From the IMG/VR virus record IMGVR_UViG_3300009151_003928, positions 1 to 64,000 of that record: a DNA stretch of 64,000 nucleotides. One strand, given 5' to 3'. Both the position numbers and the translations under genes were made by a program. The stretch comes from a virus. Within the stretch, counting starts at the first letter, position 1; every line of letters starts with the position of its first letter. The notes below the pieces were generated by a model, which was not told where the DNA came from, searched no databases, and saw only the letters and a list, made by a program, of their open reading frames with translations. Positions 8,409 to 16,753 of this stretch are shown in pieces.

Positions 8409-9499
8409 TCAAGTGTCCGCTTCCGTGGACAGGAATTGCTGTTGAACCAGATGGTGCTGTCAAGAACTGTGCTATCAGTCAACGGCCCATTGGTAACTTG
8501 CAATACAGTACCATCGAATCAATTCTAGATAACAATATCAATCAAGGCATACGTGATAGTTTGTCAAACAGTCAGTGGCCAAAACCCTGCGCTCAATGTG
8601 AACGTGTTGAACAACTGGATCCGTTGTTTAGTAATCGTGCATATCAACTTGAGTTGCATCGAGATGCCAATATTGATTATATCGGATTGCATAGTTTAAC
8701 ACAATTGGATTTGCGATGGTCTAACACCTGTAACTATGCTTGTGTGTACTGTAGTCCAGCATTAAGCAGTCAATGGGCAAGCGAACTAGGTGTAAAAGTC
8801 AATGCCGGGCGTGATAATTTTACAAAATTAAAAGATTATACATTTAGTCGCCTAAACAATCTTAAAGAAGTTTACCTAGCCGGCGGAGAGCCGTTGCTTA
8901 TTAAAGAAAACCTAGAGCTATTAGAAGAACTACATCGAGTCAATCCAGATTGCCTGATACGTATCACAACCAATGCAAGTACATTAACCAACAAGATCTA
9001 CAACAAGATTCGAGAGTTTAAGAATGTCAAATGGGAAGTAAGTGTAGAGGCCATGGGCACAGAGTTTGAATACATACGCTATCCAGGGGTTTGGTCTGAA
9101 TTCAACAGTAACCTACACCAACTAATAAACGAATGGGAAAATGTAGGAATCACCATGAATTACTTTTTGCTTAACGCAAATACCATTATCAAAACTGGTT
9201 TGTACCTGAACAATATGGGAATTGATTTGAATCGTATTGCAATCCATCCAATTACTGGACCAAAGTTTTTAGATGCCCGAAACATAAAAGATTTAGATCG
9301 TGTGACCAATTATCTAAATACCTATACTGAACAACAGACAACTTTTGGTAAAAGCATAGATAATTGTGCAAAATTTCTTGCCAAACCGTTTGACAAAGAT
9401 ATAGAGAATGTAGTATACTCATTGAACAATATAGATAAACGTAGAAATTTAAATTTTACCACAACCTTTCCCACCCTTACTAAACTTTTAGATAATTAA
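8405..9499 (+). CDS. radical SAM enzyme with N-terminal twitch-like cysteine domain
   Basis: 364 residues. A cysteine module comes first: C4, C22 and C62-x2-C65 in a frame CPLPW...PDGAVKNC...IGNLQ...WPKPCAQC. The radical SAM core follows with C109-x3-C113-x2-C116 (CNYACVYC) and a SAM-binding GGEP motif (LAGGEPLL) near 160. Such proteins resemble twitch-domain radical SAM enzymes with an auxiliary iron-sulfur cluster, but with the module at the N-terminus instead of the C-terminus. It ends in RRNLNFTTTFPTL, a motif shared with the leftward array beyond 57 kb. The substrate is unknown. Confidence 0.88.
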   Translation: MIKCPLPWTGIAVEPDGAVKNCAISQRPIGNLQYSTIESILDNNINQGIRDSLSNSQWPKPCAQCERVEQLDPLFSNRAYQLELHRDANIDYIGLHSLTQLDLRWSNTCNYACVYCSPALSSQWASELGVKVNAGRDNFTKLKDYTFSRLNNLKEVYLAGGEPLLIKENLELLEELHRVNPDCLIRITTNASTLTNKIYNKIREFKNVKWEVSVEAMGTEFEYIRYPGVWSEFNSNLHQLINEWENVGITMNYFLLNANTIIKTGLYLNNMGIDLNRIAIHPITGPKFLDARNIKDLDRVTNYLNTYTEQQTTFGKSIDNCAKFLAKPFDKDIENVVYSLNNIDKRRNLNFTTTFPTLTKLLDN

Positions 9500-9500
9500 T

Positions 9501-9965
9501 ATGAATCAAGAGCAACGAGAACAAGTAGAAAGAATTAAAGATGCGGCACAACGACAAATTTGGGTCACATTTCAAAAGGAAGGCATTCATTGCTATCCAG
9601 CCGCGGCAACTGATCCTAACTTGGCAACGGGTGACGAATATGATGTTAGTTTTCTTGGTACTCCTCACCGTCATATCTTTCATTTCAGGGTGTCAATCGA
9701 TGTGTTCCATAATGACAGAGACATCGAGTTCATCCAGTTCAAACGCTGGCTTGAAAACTTATACTCTGGGACCGGTCCCTTTAATGAAAATCGAGTTCTA
9801 GAATTAAACTATAAGAGTTGCGAAATGATCGCAGACGACTTGTACATACAAATTGCCGCACGTTATCCCAATCGTGCTGTAACCATTGAAGTATCCGAGG
9901 ACGGTGAAAACGGATGCGTCATTAATTACAACCTTACCCGTCCAACACAATCAATCGTAATTTAA
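9501..9965 (+). CDS. conserved hypothetical protein
   Basis: 154 residues with an N-terminal helix, then beta-rich sequence containing GTPHRHIFHFRVSIDVFHND and a hydrophilic C-terminus. The His/Phe-rich centre FHFRVSIDVFHNDRDIEF looks like a conserved core. I recognise no catalytic motif or named family. The ATG lies 1 base after the radical SAM stop. A role linked to the upstream operon is possible but unsupported. Confidence 0.65.
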   Translation: MNQEQREQVERIKDAAQRQIWVTFQKEGIHCYPAAATDPNLATGDEYDVSFLGTPHRHIFHFRVSIDVFHNDRDIEFIQFKRWLENLYSGTGPFNENRVLELNYKSCEMIADDLYIQIAARYPNRAVTIEVSEDGENGCVINYNLTRPTQSIVI

Positions 9966-9975
9966 AGGAAATATC

Positions 9976-10248
9976 ATGGCCAAACCAGAATGGCTCGCTA
10001 AGTATCTTCGCATGAAACCCGAAGTAACTACAATTTTTGAAGACCTAGAAGTCTACGAACAGTTCTGCAAAGACTACGGTTACCCGTACGACGAGAAGCA
10101 CTTGTATAACGAACGTACTCCGTATGGTGAGTATATCAAGATGACTAAGGGTCGTGAACCATGGGATCAATGGCGTACTCCCAAGCGTGAACGCAAGGAC
10201 TTTAAGCCACGTGATACCAATTGGAAACCAAGGCAGTGGCAACAATGA
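9976..10248 (+). CDS. small hydrophilic hypothetical protein
   Basis: 90 residues with many aromatic and charged residues. The N-terminal half is helical (EWLAKYLRMKPEVTTIFEDLEVYEQFCKDYG); the C-terminal third is basic and probably unstructured. An AAAGGAA ribosome site precedes the ATG. No family recognised. Its stop overlaps the next ATG (ATGA). Confidence 0.65.
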   Translation: MAKPEWLAKYLRMKPEVTTIFEDLEVYEQFCKDYGYPYDEKHLYNERTPYGEYIKMTKGREPWDQWRTPKRERKDFKPRDTNWKPRQWQQ

Positions 10249-10586
10249 AACTAGCACCGCAACAACCAGCTGAAGGTATTTTAAAACACGGCGATTGGGG
10301 AGATAGCAAGATGTACAATGTACCATGTACTTGTTGTGGTAGCGACTGCGAGCATACTGTATGGGTAGAAGCAGAGGATACCGGAGTTACTGTTACTACC
10401 TACACCAAGCAAAAGTCCAATTGGTGGTCGTTGAATCGCTTCCAACTTGTTTGGACTCTGCTCACTCGAGGTTATGTTGAGTACGAGGCCAGTATTGTTA
10501 TGACCAAACAGCAGGCCCTTAACTATGCAACAGTATTAAACTCTGCTATTAAGGATGTGGAAGAATTTAAAAAGAAAAATGTATAA
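10245..10586 (+). CDS. hypothetical protein with a Cys-rich N-terminal motif
   Basis: 113 residues from the ATG at 10245, which overlaps the previous stop as ATGA; an upstream TTG at 10221 in frame is less likely. CTCCGSDC near residues 28-35 could bind a metal, although no second cysteine pair is evident. The C-terminal half is helical. Function unknown. Confidence 0.65.
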   Translation: MKLAPQQPAEGILKHGDWGDSKMYNVPCTCCGSDCEHTVWVEAEDTGVTVTTYTKQKSNWWSLNRFQLVWTLLTRGYVEYEASIVMTKQQALNYATVLNSAIKDVEEFKKKNV

Positions 10587-10728
10587 ACTAAGATATTATA
10601 TGTCAGGCGGTACGCTAGTGTCTAAATACTTTAAGACGCTACACGATGCTACTGTATTTTCTATATATCAAATAGTGGCTGGCAATATATATTCACTTGA
10701 CAAGGTAAAAAATGACAAACCCGTTTAG
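10579..10728 (+). CDS. 49-residue hypothetical protein
   Basis: ATG TAT AAA opens a 49-codon frame that overlaps the previous gene by 8 bases and the next gene by 17. It begins MYKLRYYMSGG and has a hydrophobic stretch near DATVFSIYQIVAG. Without it there would be a 125-base gap in a densely packed region, which is the main reason to call it. No function is suggested. Confidence 0.5.
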   Translation: MYKLRYYMSGGTLVSKYFKTLHDATVFSIYQIVAGNIYSLDKVKNDKPV

Positions 10729-11083
10729 AGATCAAGAAAAATTTATGAAGTCGTGTGATCAAAGTACTGACTCATATAACAAGTCACAATTTAAATTATA
10801 TACAGATTTGATCGAAGAAGAAGTTAATGAATTGTTTTGTGCAGTACGTGACAATGATGATGTAGAACAATTAGATGCACTAGTTGATATTTTAGTTGTT
10901 ACTATTGGTGCTATTCATAGCGCCGGGTGGGATGCCGAGGGTGCGTGGAAAGAAGTTATGATGACCAATTTTGCTAAAATTGATCGAGAAACCGGCAAGG
11001 TTCGTAAGCGTGAAGATGGCAAGGTATTAAAGCCTACTGGTTGGGAACCACCCGATCTAAGACCGTTTTTAAAGAAAGATTAA
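10712..11083 (+). CDS. MazG-like nucleotide pyrophosphohydrolase
   Basis: 123 residues. The helix TDLIEEEVNELFCAV and the later LDALVDILVVTIGAI give the E-E-x-x-E plus D-x-x-D arrangement of the MazG/HisE all-alpha NTP-pyrophosphatase superfamily, which coordinates magnesium to split nucleoside triphosphates. Phage members may clean the nucleotide pool or lower ppGpp-type alarm signals; which applies here is unknown. The C-terminal segment KVRKREDGKVLKPTGW resembles that of PRA-PH-like phage proteins. A second, shorter family member lies at 27310-27579. Confidence 0.8.
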   Translation: MTNPFRDQEKFMKSCDQSTDSYNKSQFKLYTDLIEEEVNELFCAVRDNDDVEQLDALVDILVVTIGAIHSAGWDAEGAWKEVMMTNFAKIDRETGKVRKREDGKVLKPTGWEPPDLRPFLKKD

Positions 11084-11084
11084 C

Positions 11085-12275
11085 ATGAGAAAATTATGGT
11101 ACATGGGCCTAGAGCCCTACAAAGCAAGATATACACTACAGTTGCAAGACTGGAACGAAGCAGTCTTTGAACGCCGTGGTATTGACTACGAACTGGTCAC
11201 TGGCGAAACACTCAGCAACGATCAAGCTATTGTTACAGGGCAAGTGCTAGATGCACATGGACGTACTTACTTTGGTATGAGTCAGCTGATGAATCTTGTA
11301 CGCAAGATGAAACAAGGAGAAGTTACAAATGAAGATGTTATCTACTTTGAAGACATGTTTCAACCCGGTATTGAGAGCTTGCCTTATATTATGGATCAAA
11401 TCGATCCTGCTCATCGTCCTCGCATTGCCGTTCGTTGTCTTGCTCAAAGTATTGATCCCGATGACTTTGTACATGTCTGGGGTATGCAAAAGTGGATGGG
11501 CTTGTATGAAAAGATGGTTGACTCATTTGCGGATATCACACTAGCTAGTAATGAAGAAATGGCCATGCATATGAAGATTGCTGGTTGGGAAAGTCCAATT
11601 TATAACATTAGCGGACTAGCATTTGGTAAAGCAGAAGTTCGTGATCGTGTACCCGGTGAACTAAAGCCATTTCAGGATCGTAAACGTCGTGTGGGCTTTG
11701 CCGCACGGTGGGATCAAGAAAAGCAACCCGACTTCTACATGGACTTGATTGAAGCATGGCACGTCAAGCATAAAGATAATTTTCCAATGAATCAAGTTGA
11801 GTTTTGCATTTTTAGTGGTGCTAAACTTAAATCAAATAATGATAGTTACATGGCTCGTACTAGAGATATGCAAGAGCGTGGGCTATTAACAATTTATGAG
11901 GATTTATCTAAAAATGAATACTATAATTTACTTAACGATACTCGTGTGTTATTTAATTGTGCTTTACAAGATTGGGTATCTAACACGGTATCAGAAGCCG
12001 ATACTCTTGGTTGTAATGTGCTATATCCTGCTTATAGGTCTTTCCCTGAGACCTTTGCCAACGATGCTAGTAGGTTATATGTACCTTGGTCAATTGACGA
12101 CGCTATGATTAAACTATGGGGCTTATTGCAAGCACCAAATGCAAATATGGGTAAAATTAGTAACTGGACAGACGGTACTATAGATAGAATTGTAGACATC
12201 CTTGAAGGCAAGGGTGAGCAATGGAAGCGTATGGATACGGATTATCGTAAACATACACATGAATCAAAATATTAA
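11085..12275 (+). CDS. glycosyltransferase-like protein (GT-B type)
   Basis: 396 residues with two Rossmann-like halves. The C-terminal half has GFAARWDQEKQPDFYMDLIEA near 205-225, then YNLLNDTRVLFNCALQDWVSNTVSEADTLGC, which corresponds to the E-containing donor-binding region of GT4-type glycosyltransferases. It should transfer a sugar from a nucleotide donor. The target could be DNA, a lipid or a glycan; GalE at 15444 and the sugar cassette at 44-47 kb could supply donors. The start is 1 base after the MazG stop. Confidence 0.7.
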   Translation: MRKLWYMGLEPYKARYTLQLQDWNEAVFERRGIDYELVTGETLSNDQAIVTGQVLDAHGRTYFGMSQLMNLVRKMKQGEVTNEDVIYFEDMFQPGIESLPYIMDQIDPAHRPRIAVRCLAQSIDPDDFVHVWGMQKWMGLYEKMVDSFADITLASNEEMAMHMKIAGWESPIYNISGLAFGKAEVRDRVPGELKPFQDRKRRVGFAARWDQEKQPDFYMDLIEAWHVKHKDNFPMNQVEFCIFSGAKLKSNNDSYMARTRDMQERGLLTIYEDLSKNEYYNLLNDTRVLFNCALQDWVSNTVSEADTLGCNVLYPAYRSFPETFANDASRLYVPWSIDDAMIKLWGLLQAPNANMGKISNWTDGTIDRIVDILEGKGEQWKRMDTDYRKHTHESKY

Positions 12276-12287
12276 AAAGGAATTAAA

Positions 12288-12476
12288 ATGTCAGCACATA
12301 CGGAAATTAAAACAGCACTAGAAGCATACGAAGCAGAACACGCAAAATTTGAAGGTGGTAATAGTGCCGCAGGAACTCGTGCTCGCAAAGCATTAGCAGA
12401 ACTAGGTAAAGCAGTTAAGGCTCGCCGTAACGAAATTACTGAAACTAAGAACGCTCGTAAAGAAGCAAAGGCTTAA
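12288..12476 (+). CDS. histone H1-like small basic protein
   Basis: 62 residues, Ala/Lys/Arg-rich. The segment NSAAGTRARKALAELGKAVKARRNEI closely resembles the short bacterial histone-H1-like (Hc1-type) proteins, which bind and compact DNA. The ATG follows AAAAGGAA. In phages such a protein could organise replicating or host DNA; that role is inference. Confidence 0.7.
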   Translation: MSAHTEIKTALEAYEAEHAKFEGGNSAAGTRARKALAELGKAVKARRNEITETKNARKEAKA

Positions 12477-12483
12477 TTTATTA

Positions 12484-12729
12484 ATGGAATACATTCTTTT
12501 ACTGGTTGCTGGAGTATTGTCCTTTATTGCAGGACGTACTTCAGCACCTCTAAGAGAAGTTGAAGTACCAGATTTATCTGAAAAAGAACGGCAACAATGT
12601 CAATACATATCAACGCTAAATCAAACATTATTGTCGGAAGTTCAACAATACCGAAACATGGAAAAGAATCTCAGGGAGGAGATATGGCAACTAAAGCAGA
12701 AACTAAAGAAATTACAGCCGAAGATCTAG
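12484..12729 (+). CDS. small membrane-anchored coiled-coil protein
   Basis: 81 residues. Residues 3-18 (YILLLVAGVLSFIAGR) form one membrane segment; the rest is polar and helical (SEKERQQCQYISTLNQTLL, NLREEIWQLKQKLKKL), fitting a coiled coil in the cytoplasm or periplasm. The layout recalls phage spanin-like or Rz-like small proteins, but no lipobox partner is adjacent, so I do not call it that. It overlaps the next gene by 46 bases. Confidence 0.55.
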   Translation: MEYILLLVAGVLSFIAGRTSAPLREVEVPDLSEKERQQCQYISTLNQTLLSEVQQYRNMEKNLREEIWQLKQKLKKLQPKI

Positions 12730-13883
12730 TAGCTGTACTTAAATTTACACCACGCACATACAAGATTAGTATGTGGGGTTATGGTGGCGAAAAGGTTATG
12801 GGTACCGTAGACCGTGAAGTATGGGATTACTGTATGGATAACCAAGTTGACCTTTCTGAAATTGCATGGAGCGACGAAGATACTGTTCAAGATGAAATGG
12901 ATCTTGACATTGATATGTTGCCGTTTCCGCCAGGTAGTTGGTATGAATGTGATGATATGGCACATACCAGCGGTGTTAGCCGTAGTGCTGGTACACTACA
13001 GATTGAAGATGAAAACGGTAAAGTGGTATTTGAAAAGAGATTAGAAGATTGCGATGGTGGCAGTGAAGATAGTCCAGTGTGGAGTTGCAACGACGAAGCC
13101 TGGATCGGTAGCAAGCCAGACGGTACTGTAGTGTTTATCGGTAGCAGTAATGAAAAAGGTACATTCTTCGAAGGCGAAATAGAACTCCGTGAGCCATTTG
13201 ACATTGAAAAGTTAGAACTGCATTACGATGAAATTGACGGTGAAGAACTGGTCAATGGTGTTGTGTATGATGGCGAAGACATTGATAATTTTGGTGGTAG
13301 TACAGATGGCAAGAGCAGTGACTTTGGAATGTATCTTGTAAAAGATAGCAATTCGTGGGACACTTATAGCCCAGAAGAAAAAGACTGGGGTCATCCTGAA
13401 TATGGTACCAGTCCTAGTACTTGGGAAAAGTCTGAGACATTTAAGTTTAAGAAAGTTAAACCCACTATTGTTGGCTACTACAGTTGCACGTGGCGACACT
13501 TTGGTACAACTTACGGTTCAGCATACTGGGATGGCACACAATTTGGTGAGTGGGAATACGGACAGTTTAAACCAATCACCGGAGAGATTGTTACTTGGTC
13601 AGGTTATAATTGGGACACCGGTTCGTGGGTTAATCAACCGCCGGAACCAGCGGATGCACAATGTGATAAGAAAACTTGTGGCTGGACAGGCATGCGTGAT
13701 CAAATGCGTGAAGATGATGACTACAATAGCCATTGTCCCGAATGCGATGGTACAGAGTTTACCTGGATTGATTACGATCCAGACTCTGCAAAGGGTCGTG
13801 CTAACCGTAAGAAGTATTGTAAACCGTGGGATCCAGTGGAGTCTTTAGAAAAGATTATCAAAGAGTTCCCTGTAACAGAATAA
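12684..13883 (+). CDS. conserved acidic hypothetical protein with C-terminal zinc-ribbon-like cysteines
   Basis: 399 residues from ATG 12684, chosen because AGGGAGGAG sits just upstream; an in-frame ATG at 12597 lacks a ribosome site. The protein is very acidic, rich in Trp, Gly and Asp, and probably mostly beta-structure. Near the C-terminus, CDKKTCGWTG and HCPECDGTEF form a C-x4-C...C-x2-C pattern that could bind zinc. No enzyme motif seen. I cannot assign a function. Confidence 0.8.
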   Translation: MATKAETKEITAEDLVAVLKFTPRTYKISMWGYGGEKVMGTVDREVWDYCMDNQVDLSEIAWSDEDTVQDEMDLDIDMLPFPPGSWYECDDMAHTSGVSRSAGTLQIEDENGKVVFEKRLEDCDGGSEDSPVWSCNDEAWIGSKPDGTVVFIGSSNEKGTFFEGEIELREPFDIEKLELHYDEIDGEELVNGVVYDGEDIDNFGGSTDGKSSDFGMYLVKDSNSWDTYSPEEKDWGHPEYGTSPSTWEKSETFKFKKVKPTIVGYYSCTWRHFGTTYGSAYWDGTQFGEWEYGQFKPITGEIVTWSGYNWDTGSWVNQPPEPADAQCDKKTCGWTGMRDQMREDDDYNSHCPECDGTEFTWIDYDPDSAKGRANRKKYCKPWDPVESLEKIIKEFPVTE

Positions 13884-13905
13884 ATTTAATTCAAGGAGAC
13901 ATAAA

Positions 13906-14601
13906 ATGTTTGGTTCAAATTATATGAGTAACGGTATTTTAAATTATCGTTCAGCAGAAGAAATCAATAGTGCCATGGGTCGTGTTTACGGACATATGAG
14001 TCTAGCAGTTGTAGTATCAATGATGATTAGTTACTTGGTAGGTACCAGTCCAGAGTTGTTGCAATTCTTTTTCACTGGTGTACTAAAGTGGATTGTAATC
14101 TTTGCACCACTTGCGGCAATATTTGGTGTTGGTTATGTATTGGGCAATAATCCCAGCAAAGGTGTAGCACAGTTATGCCTACATGGCTTTGCGGCATTGA
14201 TGGGCCTGAGCTTTGCCACTATCTTTGCTGTGTTTGCCATGGGGTCAATTGTGTCATCGTTTATGGGTGCGGCTATCTTGTTTGGTGTCATGAGCGGATA
14301 TGGTTACTTTACCAAACAAAGCCTAGATAGCATGGGCAAGTTTATGATTGTTGGCCTAATTGCTATTGTTATTGCCAGCATCGTTAATATCTTTATCGGC
14401 TCAACTGTGATGCAAATGGTTATTAGTGCCCTAGCTATCGTTATCTTTTTGGGATTGACTGCGTATGACACACAAAAGATTCGTGAAGAACTCAGTGTGG
14501 ATACTAGCCCTGCCGCAGAAGTTAGCGGTGCATTGACTTTATATATGGATTTTATTAATTTGTTTTTGAACTTACTACAACTTTTTGGAGATAGGAAATA
14601 A
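13906..14601 (+). CDS. Bax inhibitor-1 (YccA/BI-1) family membrane protein
   Basis: 231 residues with about seven membrane segments. Family signatures include GYGYFTKQSLDSMGKF, FLGLTAYDTQKIREE and a C-terminal YMDFINLFLNLLQLFG segment typical of BI-1/UPF0005 proteins. Bacterial members such as YccA bind the FtsH protease, and others conduct calcium ions. A phage copy might protect a phage protein from FtsH or stabilise membranes; this is inference. The ATG follows CAAGGAG. It is followed directly by peroxiredoxin and CDGSH genes. Confidence 0.85.
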   Translation: MFGSNYMSNGILNYRSAEEINSAMGRVYGHMSLAVVVSMMISYLVGTSPELLQFFFTGVLKWIVIFAPLAAIFGVGYVLGNNPSKGVAQLCLHGFAALMGLSFATIFAVFAMGSIVSSFMGAAILFGVMSGYGYFTKQSLDSMGKFMIVGLIAIVIASIVNIFIGSTVMQMVISALAIVIFLGLTAYDTQKIREELSVDTSPAAEVSGALTLYMDFINLFLNLLQLFGDRK

Positions 14602-14603
14602 TT

Positions 14604-15137
14604 ATGACTTGGAATGTACCCAACGTGAATTTTGCCTTTAGACAAGGCGATCTAGCACCAGCAGAGGGAGGTTGCCCGATTGGTGGCGAGTTTGTATTTA
14701 AAACCACAGCAGACTTGTTTGCCAACAAGCGTGTGATCTTATTCAGCTTGCCAGGAGCATTTACTCCTACCTGCTCAACGTATCAATTACCTGGCTTTGA
14801 AGAACAGTTTGCTGATTTTCAAGCACAAGGCATTGATGAAATTTATTGCGTTAGCGTCAATGATGCCTTTGTCATGAACGAATGGGCTCGCCATCTTAAC
14901 ATTAAGAATGTTCGAGTTATCCCGGACGGCACAGGACACTTTACTCGATTGATGGGTATGTTGGTCAACAAAGACGCAATTGGCTTCGGCTATCGTAGTC
15001 ATCGTTATGCGGCCATTGTCAACGACTGTGTAATAGAAAAACTGTTTGAAGAACCCGGTCGTGAAGATAACTTTGCCAGTGATCCGTACGGAGAATCAAG
15101 TCCTGAAAATGTAATGAGATACCTGAATAAAATCTAA
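14604..15137 (+). CDS. peroxiredoxin (Prx5-like)
   Basis: 177 residues. The PGAFTPTCS motif near 49-57 contains the peroxidatic cysteine with its conserved Pro and Thr, and the following YQLPGFEEQFADFQAQGIDEIYCVSVND is characteristic of the Prx5 group. It should reduce hydrogen peroxide or organic peroxides in the cytoplasm using cellular thiols. It begins 2 bases after the BI-1 stop and is followed with no gap by a CDGSH protein, so the three form a likely stress unit. Confidence 0.92.
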   Translation: MTWNVPNVNFAFRQGDLAPAEGGCPIGGEFVFKTTADLFANKRVILFSLPGAFTPTCSTYQLPGFEEQFADFQAQGIDEIYCVSVNDAFVMNEWARHLNIKNVRVIPDGTGHFTRLMGMLVNKDAIGFGYRSHRYAAIVNDCVIEKLFEEPGREDNFASDPYGESSPENVMRYLNKI

Positions 15138-15350
15138 ATGACAACATTTACTACCGAAGATAGAGTGAACTCAATACCGCAATGCGGTTGTGGTAAGACA
15201 CTACATCCTCCATACTGTGATGGTAGTCATGGGCGCAATGAACAACAGTACCAAGAATGGCGAGATAAAATAGAATTAGAAAATTATCGCAAAGAAGCCA
15301 TGGGTTTATGGTTTGATGGGGGTAGCTGTACAGGCGGCAAACCAGAGTGA
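15138..15350 (+). CDS. CDGSH iron-sulfur domain protein
   Basis: 70 residues with CGCGKTLHPPYCDGSH at about 16-31, which fits the C-x-C-x2-T-x3-P-x-C-D-G-S-H signature binding a 2Fe-2S cluster through three Cys and one His. CDGSH proteins act in electron transfer or redox sensing. No membrane anchor is present, so it is cytoplasmic. The start abuts the peroxiredoxin stop. Confidence 0.9.
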   Translation: MTTFTTEDRVNSIPQCGCGKTLHPPYCDGSHGRNEQQYQEWRDKIELENYRKEAMGLWFDGGSCTGGKPE

Positions 15351-15451
15351 GTTTAAATCTAAAAATTGCTTGCTTAATAGGTGGATTCTATGCTATACTG
15401 TTATTAATATCGTGGATAGTGCATGAAGCAACTAAAAAATATAATGAATAA
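15347..15451 (+). CDS. possible 34-residue membrane peptide (GTG start)
   Basis: A GTG overlapping the CDGSH stop opens a 34-codon frame reading LKIACLIGGFYAILLLISWIV followed by HEATKKYNE, a single membrane helix with a polar tail. It overlaps the galE ATG by 8 bases. Other tiny one-helix proteins in this genome are placed in the same overlapping way. The GTG start and lack of a clear ribosome site keep confidence low. Confidence 0.35.
   Translation: MSLNLKIACLIGGFYAILLLISWIVHEATKKYNE
15370..15399 (+). promoter_or_regulatory. possible sigma-70-like promoter for galE
   Basis: TTGCTT (15370-15375), 18-base spacer, TATACT (15394-15399) preceded by TGC, an extended -10 element. It lies 44 bases before the galE ATG. 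Confidence 0.45.
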
Positions 15452-16427
15452 AGTTATTGTAACAGGTGGATGCGGCTACATTGGTAGCCATGTCGCACGA
15501 GCTTTCAAACAAAACGGTGACGAAGTTCTTGTCATTGATCGTGTATTGCGATTACATACTCTAAAGGATGTTGATGGATATCACATTGGCGACTTTGCAG
15601 ACGATGCTAGTCTTGCGGCAATTTATAACTATAATCCTGATATTATTGTGCATTGTGCTGGCACTAGTCTTGTTGGTCCTAGCATGGAAGATCCTGGCGA
15701 ATATTACGACAACAATATTAGCAAGACTATAAAGATGCTAAACTTTGTAAAAGGTTTTGGTAAGAAACCTGTTATCATGTTTAGTTCAAGTGCTAGTGTA
15801 TATGGCGAACCGGACTGCTTGCCTATCAAAGAATATGATGATATCAAGCCTATTAGTCCCTACGGCAATACCAAGGCAATGACAGAAACTATACTACAAG
15901 ATTTCTGGGGTGCGTATGCGTTGCCTAGTATGACATTTAGATATTTTAATGCGGCAGGTGCTGAACCCAATGATTTTGATCTTGGGCAAGAACCAGAAGC
16001 TACTCATATTGTTGCTCGTGTATTAGAGGCCGCTATAGCAGGTCGTGCTGTTACTATCAATGGTTGCGATTTTGACACTGAAGATGGTACGTGTATTCGT
16101 GACTACATTCATGTATGGGATATTGCAAGAGCACACGTTATGGGTGCAGAGTACATGCTAGGCAAGGATGCTATACACCACATAGGGCGCCATGTTTTTA
16201 ATCTAGGAACTAACAAGGGTGTAAGCAATAAGGAAATAGTAGATTACGTGGTTAAAAAATACGGTATTCCGTTTGTTAATTATGGACCAAAACGGCTAGG
16301 TGATCCTGCAGAGCTTATAGCAGATGCAGGAGAGGCAAATGAAAAATTAAAATGGACACCCGAGTATAGCACGATAAATACTATTATAGATTCTGCATAC
16401 AAATGGTATTGCAGTCAAAGAAAATGA
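15444..16427 (+). CDS. galE: UDP-glucose 4-epimerase-like (GalE)
   Basis: 327 residues from ATG 15444 (an in-frame ATG at 15423 adds seven residues). NAD-binding TGGCGYIG at 7-14, catalytic SSSASVYGE and Y140-x3-K144 (YGNTK), and GalE-type segments FRYFNAAGA and GTCIRDYIHVWDIARAH. It should interconvert UDP-glucose and UDP-galactose or the N-acetyl forms. It can feed the glycosyltransferases in this window. Its stop overlaps the next ATG. Confidence 0.92.
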   Translation: MNKVIVTGGCGYIGSHVARAFKQNGDEVLVIDRVLRLHTLKDVDGYHIGDFADDASLAAIYNYNPDIIVHCAGTSLVGPSMEDPGEYYDNNISKTIKMLNFVKGFGKKPVIMFSSSASVYGEPDCLPIKEYDDIKPISPYGNTKAMTETILQDFWGAYALPSMTFRYFNAAGAEPNDFDLGQEPEATHIVARVLEAAIAGRAVTINGCDFDTEDGTCIRDYIHVWDIARAHVMGAEYMLGKDAIHHIGRHVFNLGTNKGVSNKEIVDYVVKKYGIPFVNYGPKRLGDPAELIADAGEANEKLKWTPEYSTINTIIDSAYKWYCSQRK

Positions 16428-16753
16428 TAATCGATATTCTACCACCGGATACACATCTGGTTACTCTTGAAGAAACCCTTAATAAGGTGGGTTGGCCAGA
16501 TCCGGTTAAACTCACCACGCTTAAAAAGAACAAACTTACAATCGTAGATCTGACACAAGAACCACACGATGCCGAGTATGTAGAATGGCTTCACGAATGT
16601 CTATTAGAATGTCATTTAAAATTTATATTACTAAGTCCAAATCCAGAAGATCATTTAGTCAACGACCGTACTGTGTTTTATGCACCAGATCAATCAGACT
16701 ATAATGAAAAGTATCTCCCAGATCTTAAACGATGTATAGATACGCTGAGCTAG
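16424..16753 (+). CDS. hypothetical protein between galE and a radical SAM gene
   Basis: 109 residues from the ATG at 16424, which overlaps the galE stop as ATGA (an upstream ATG at 16403 is inside galE). Alpha/beta pattern: KLTIVDLTQEP, CHLKFILLSPNP and RTVFYAPDQS look like parallel strands, as in a small Rossmann-like domain. It overlaps the radical SAM gene by 22 bases. Unrecognised; a partner protein of the next enzyme is possible. Confidence 0.65.
   Translation: MIIDILPPDTHLVTLEETLNKVGWPDPVKLTTLKKNKLTIVDLTQEPHDAEYVEWLHECLLECHLKFILLSPNPEDHLVNDRTVFYAPDQSDYNEKYLPDLKRCIDTLS

Noticed and set aside
12484-12729. Spanin or Rz-like lysis protein
   Set aside because: One membrane helix plus coiled coil fits, but no lipoprotein partner, holin or endolysin is nearby.
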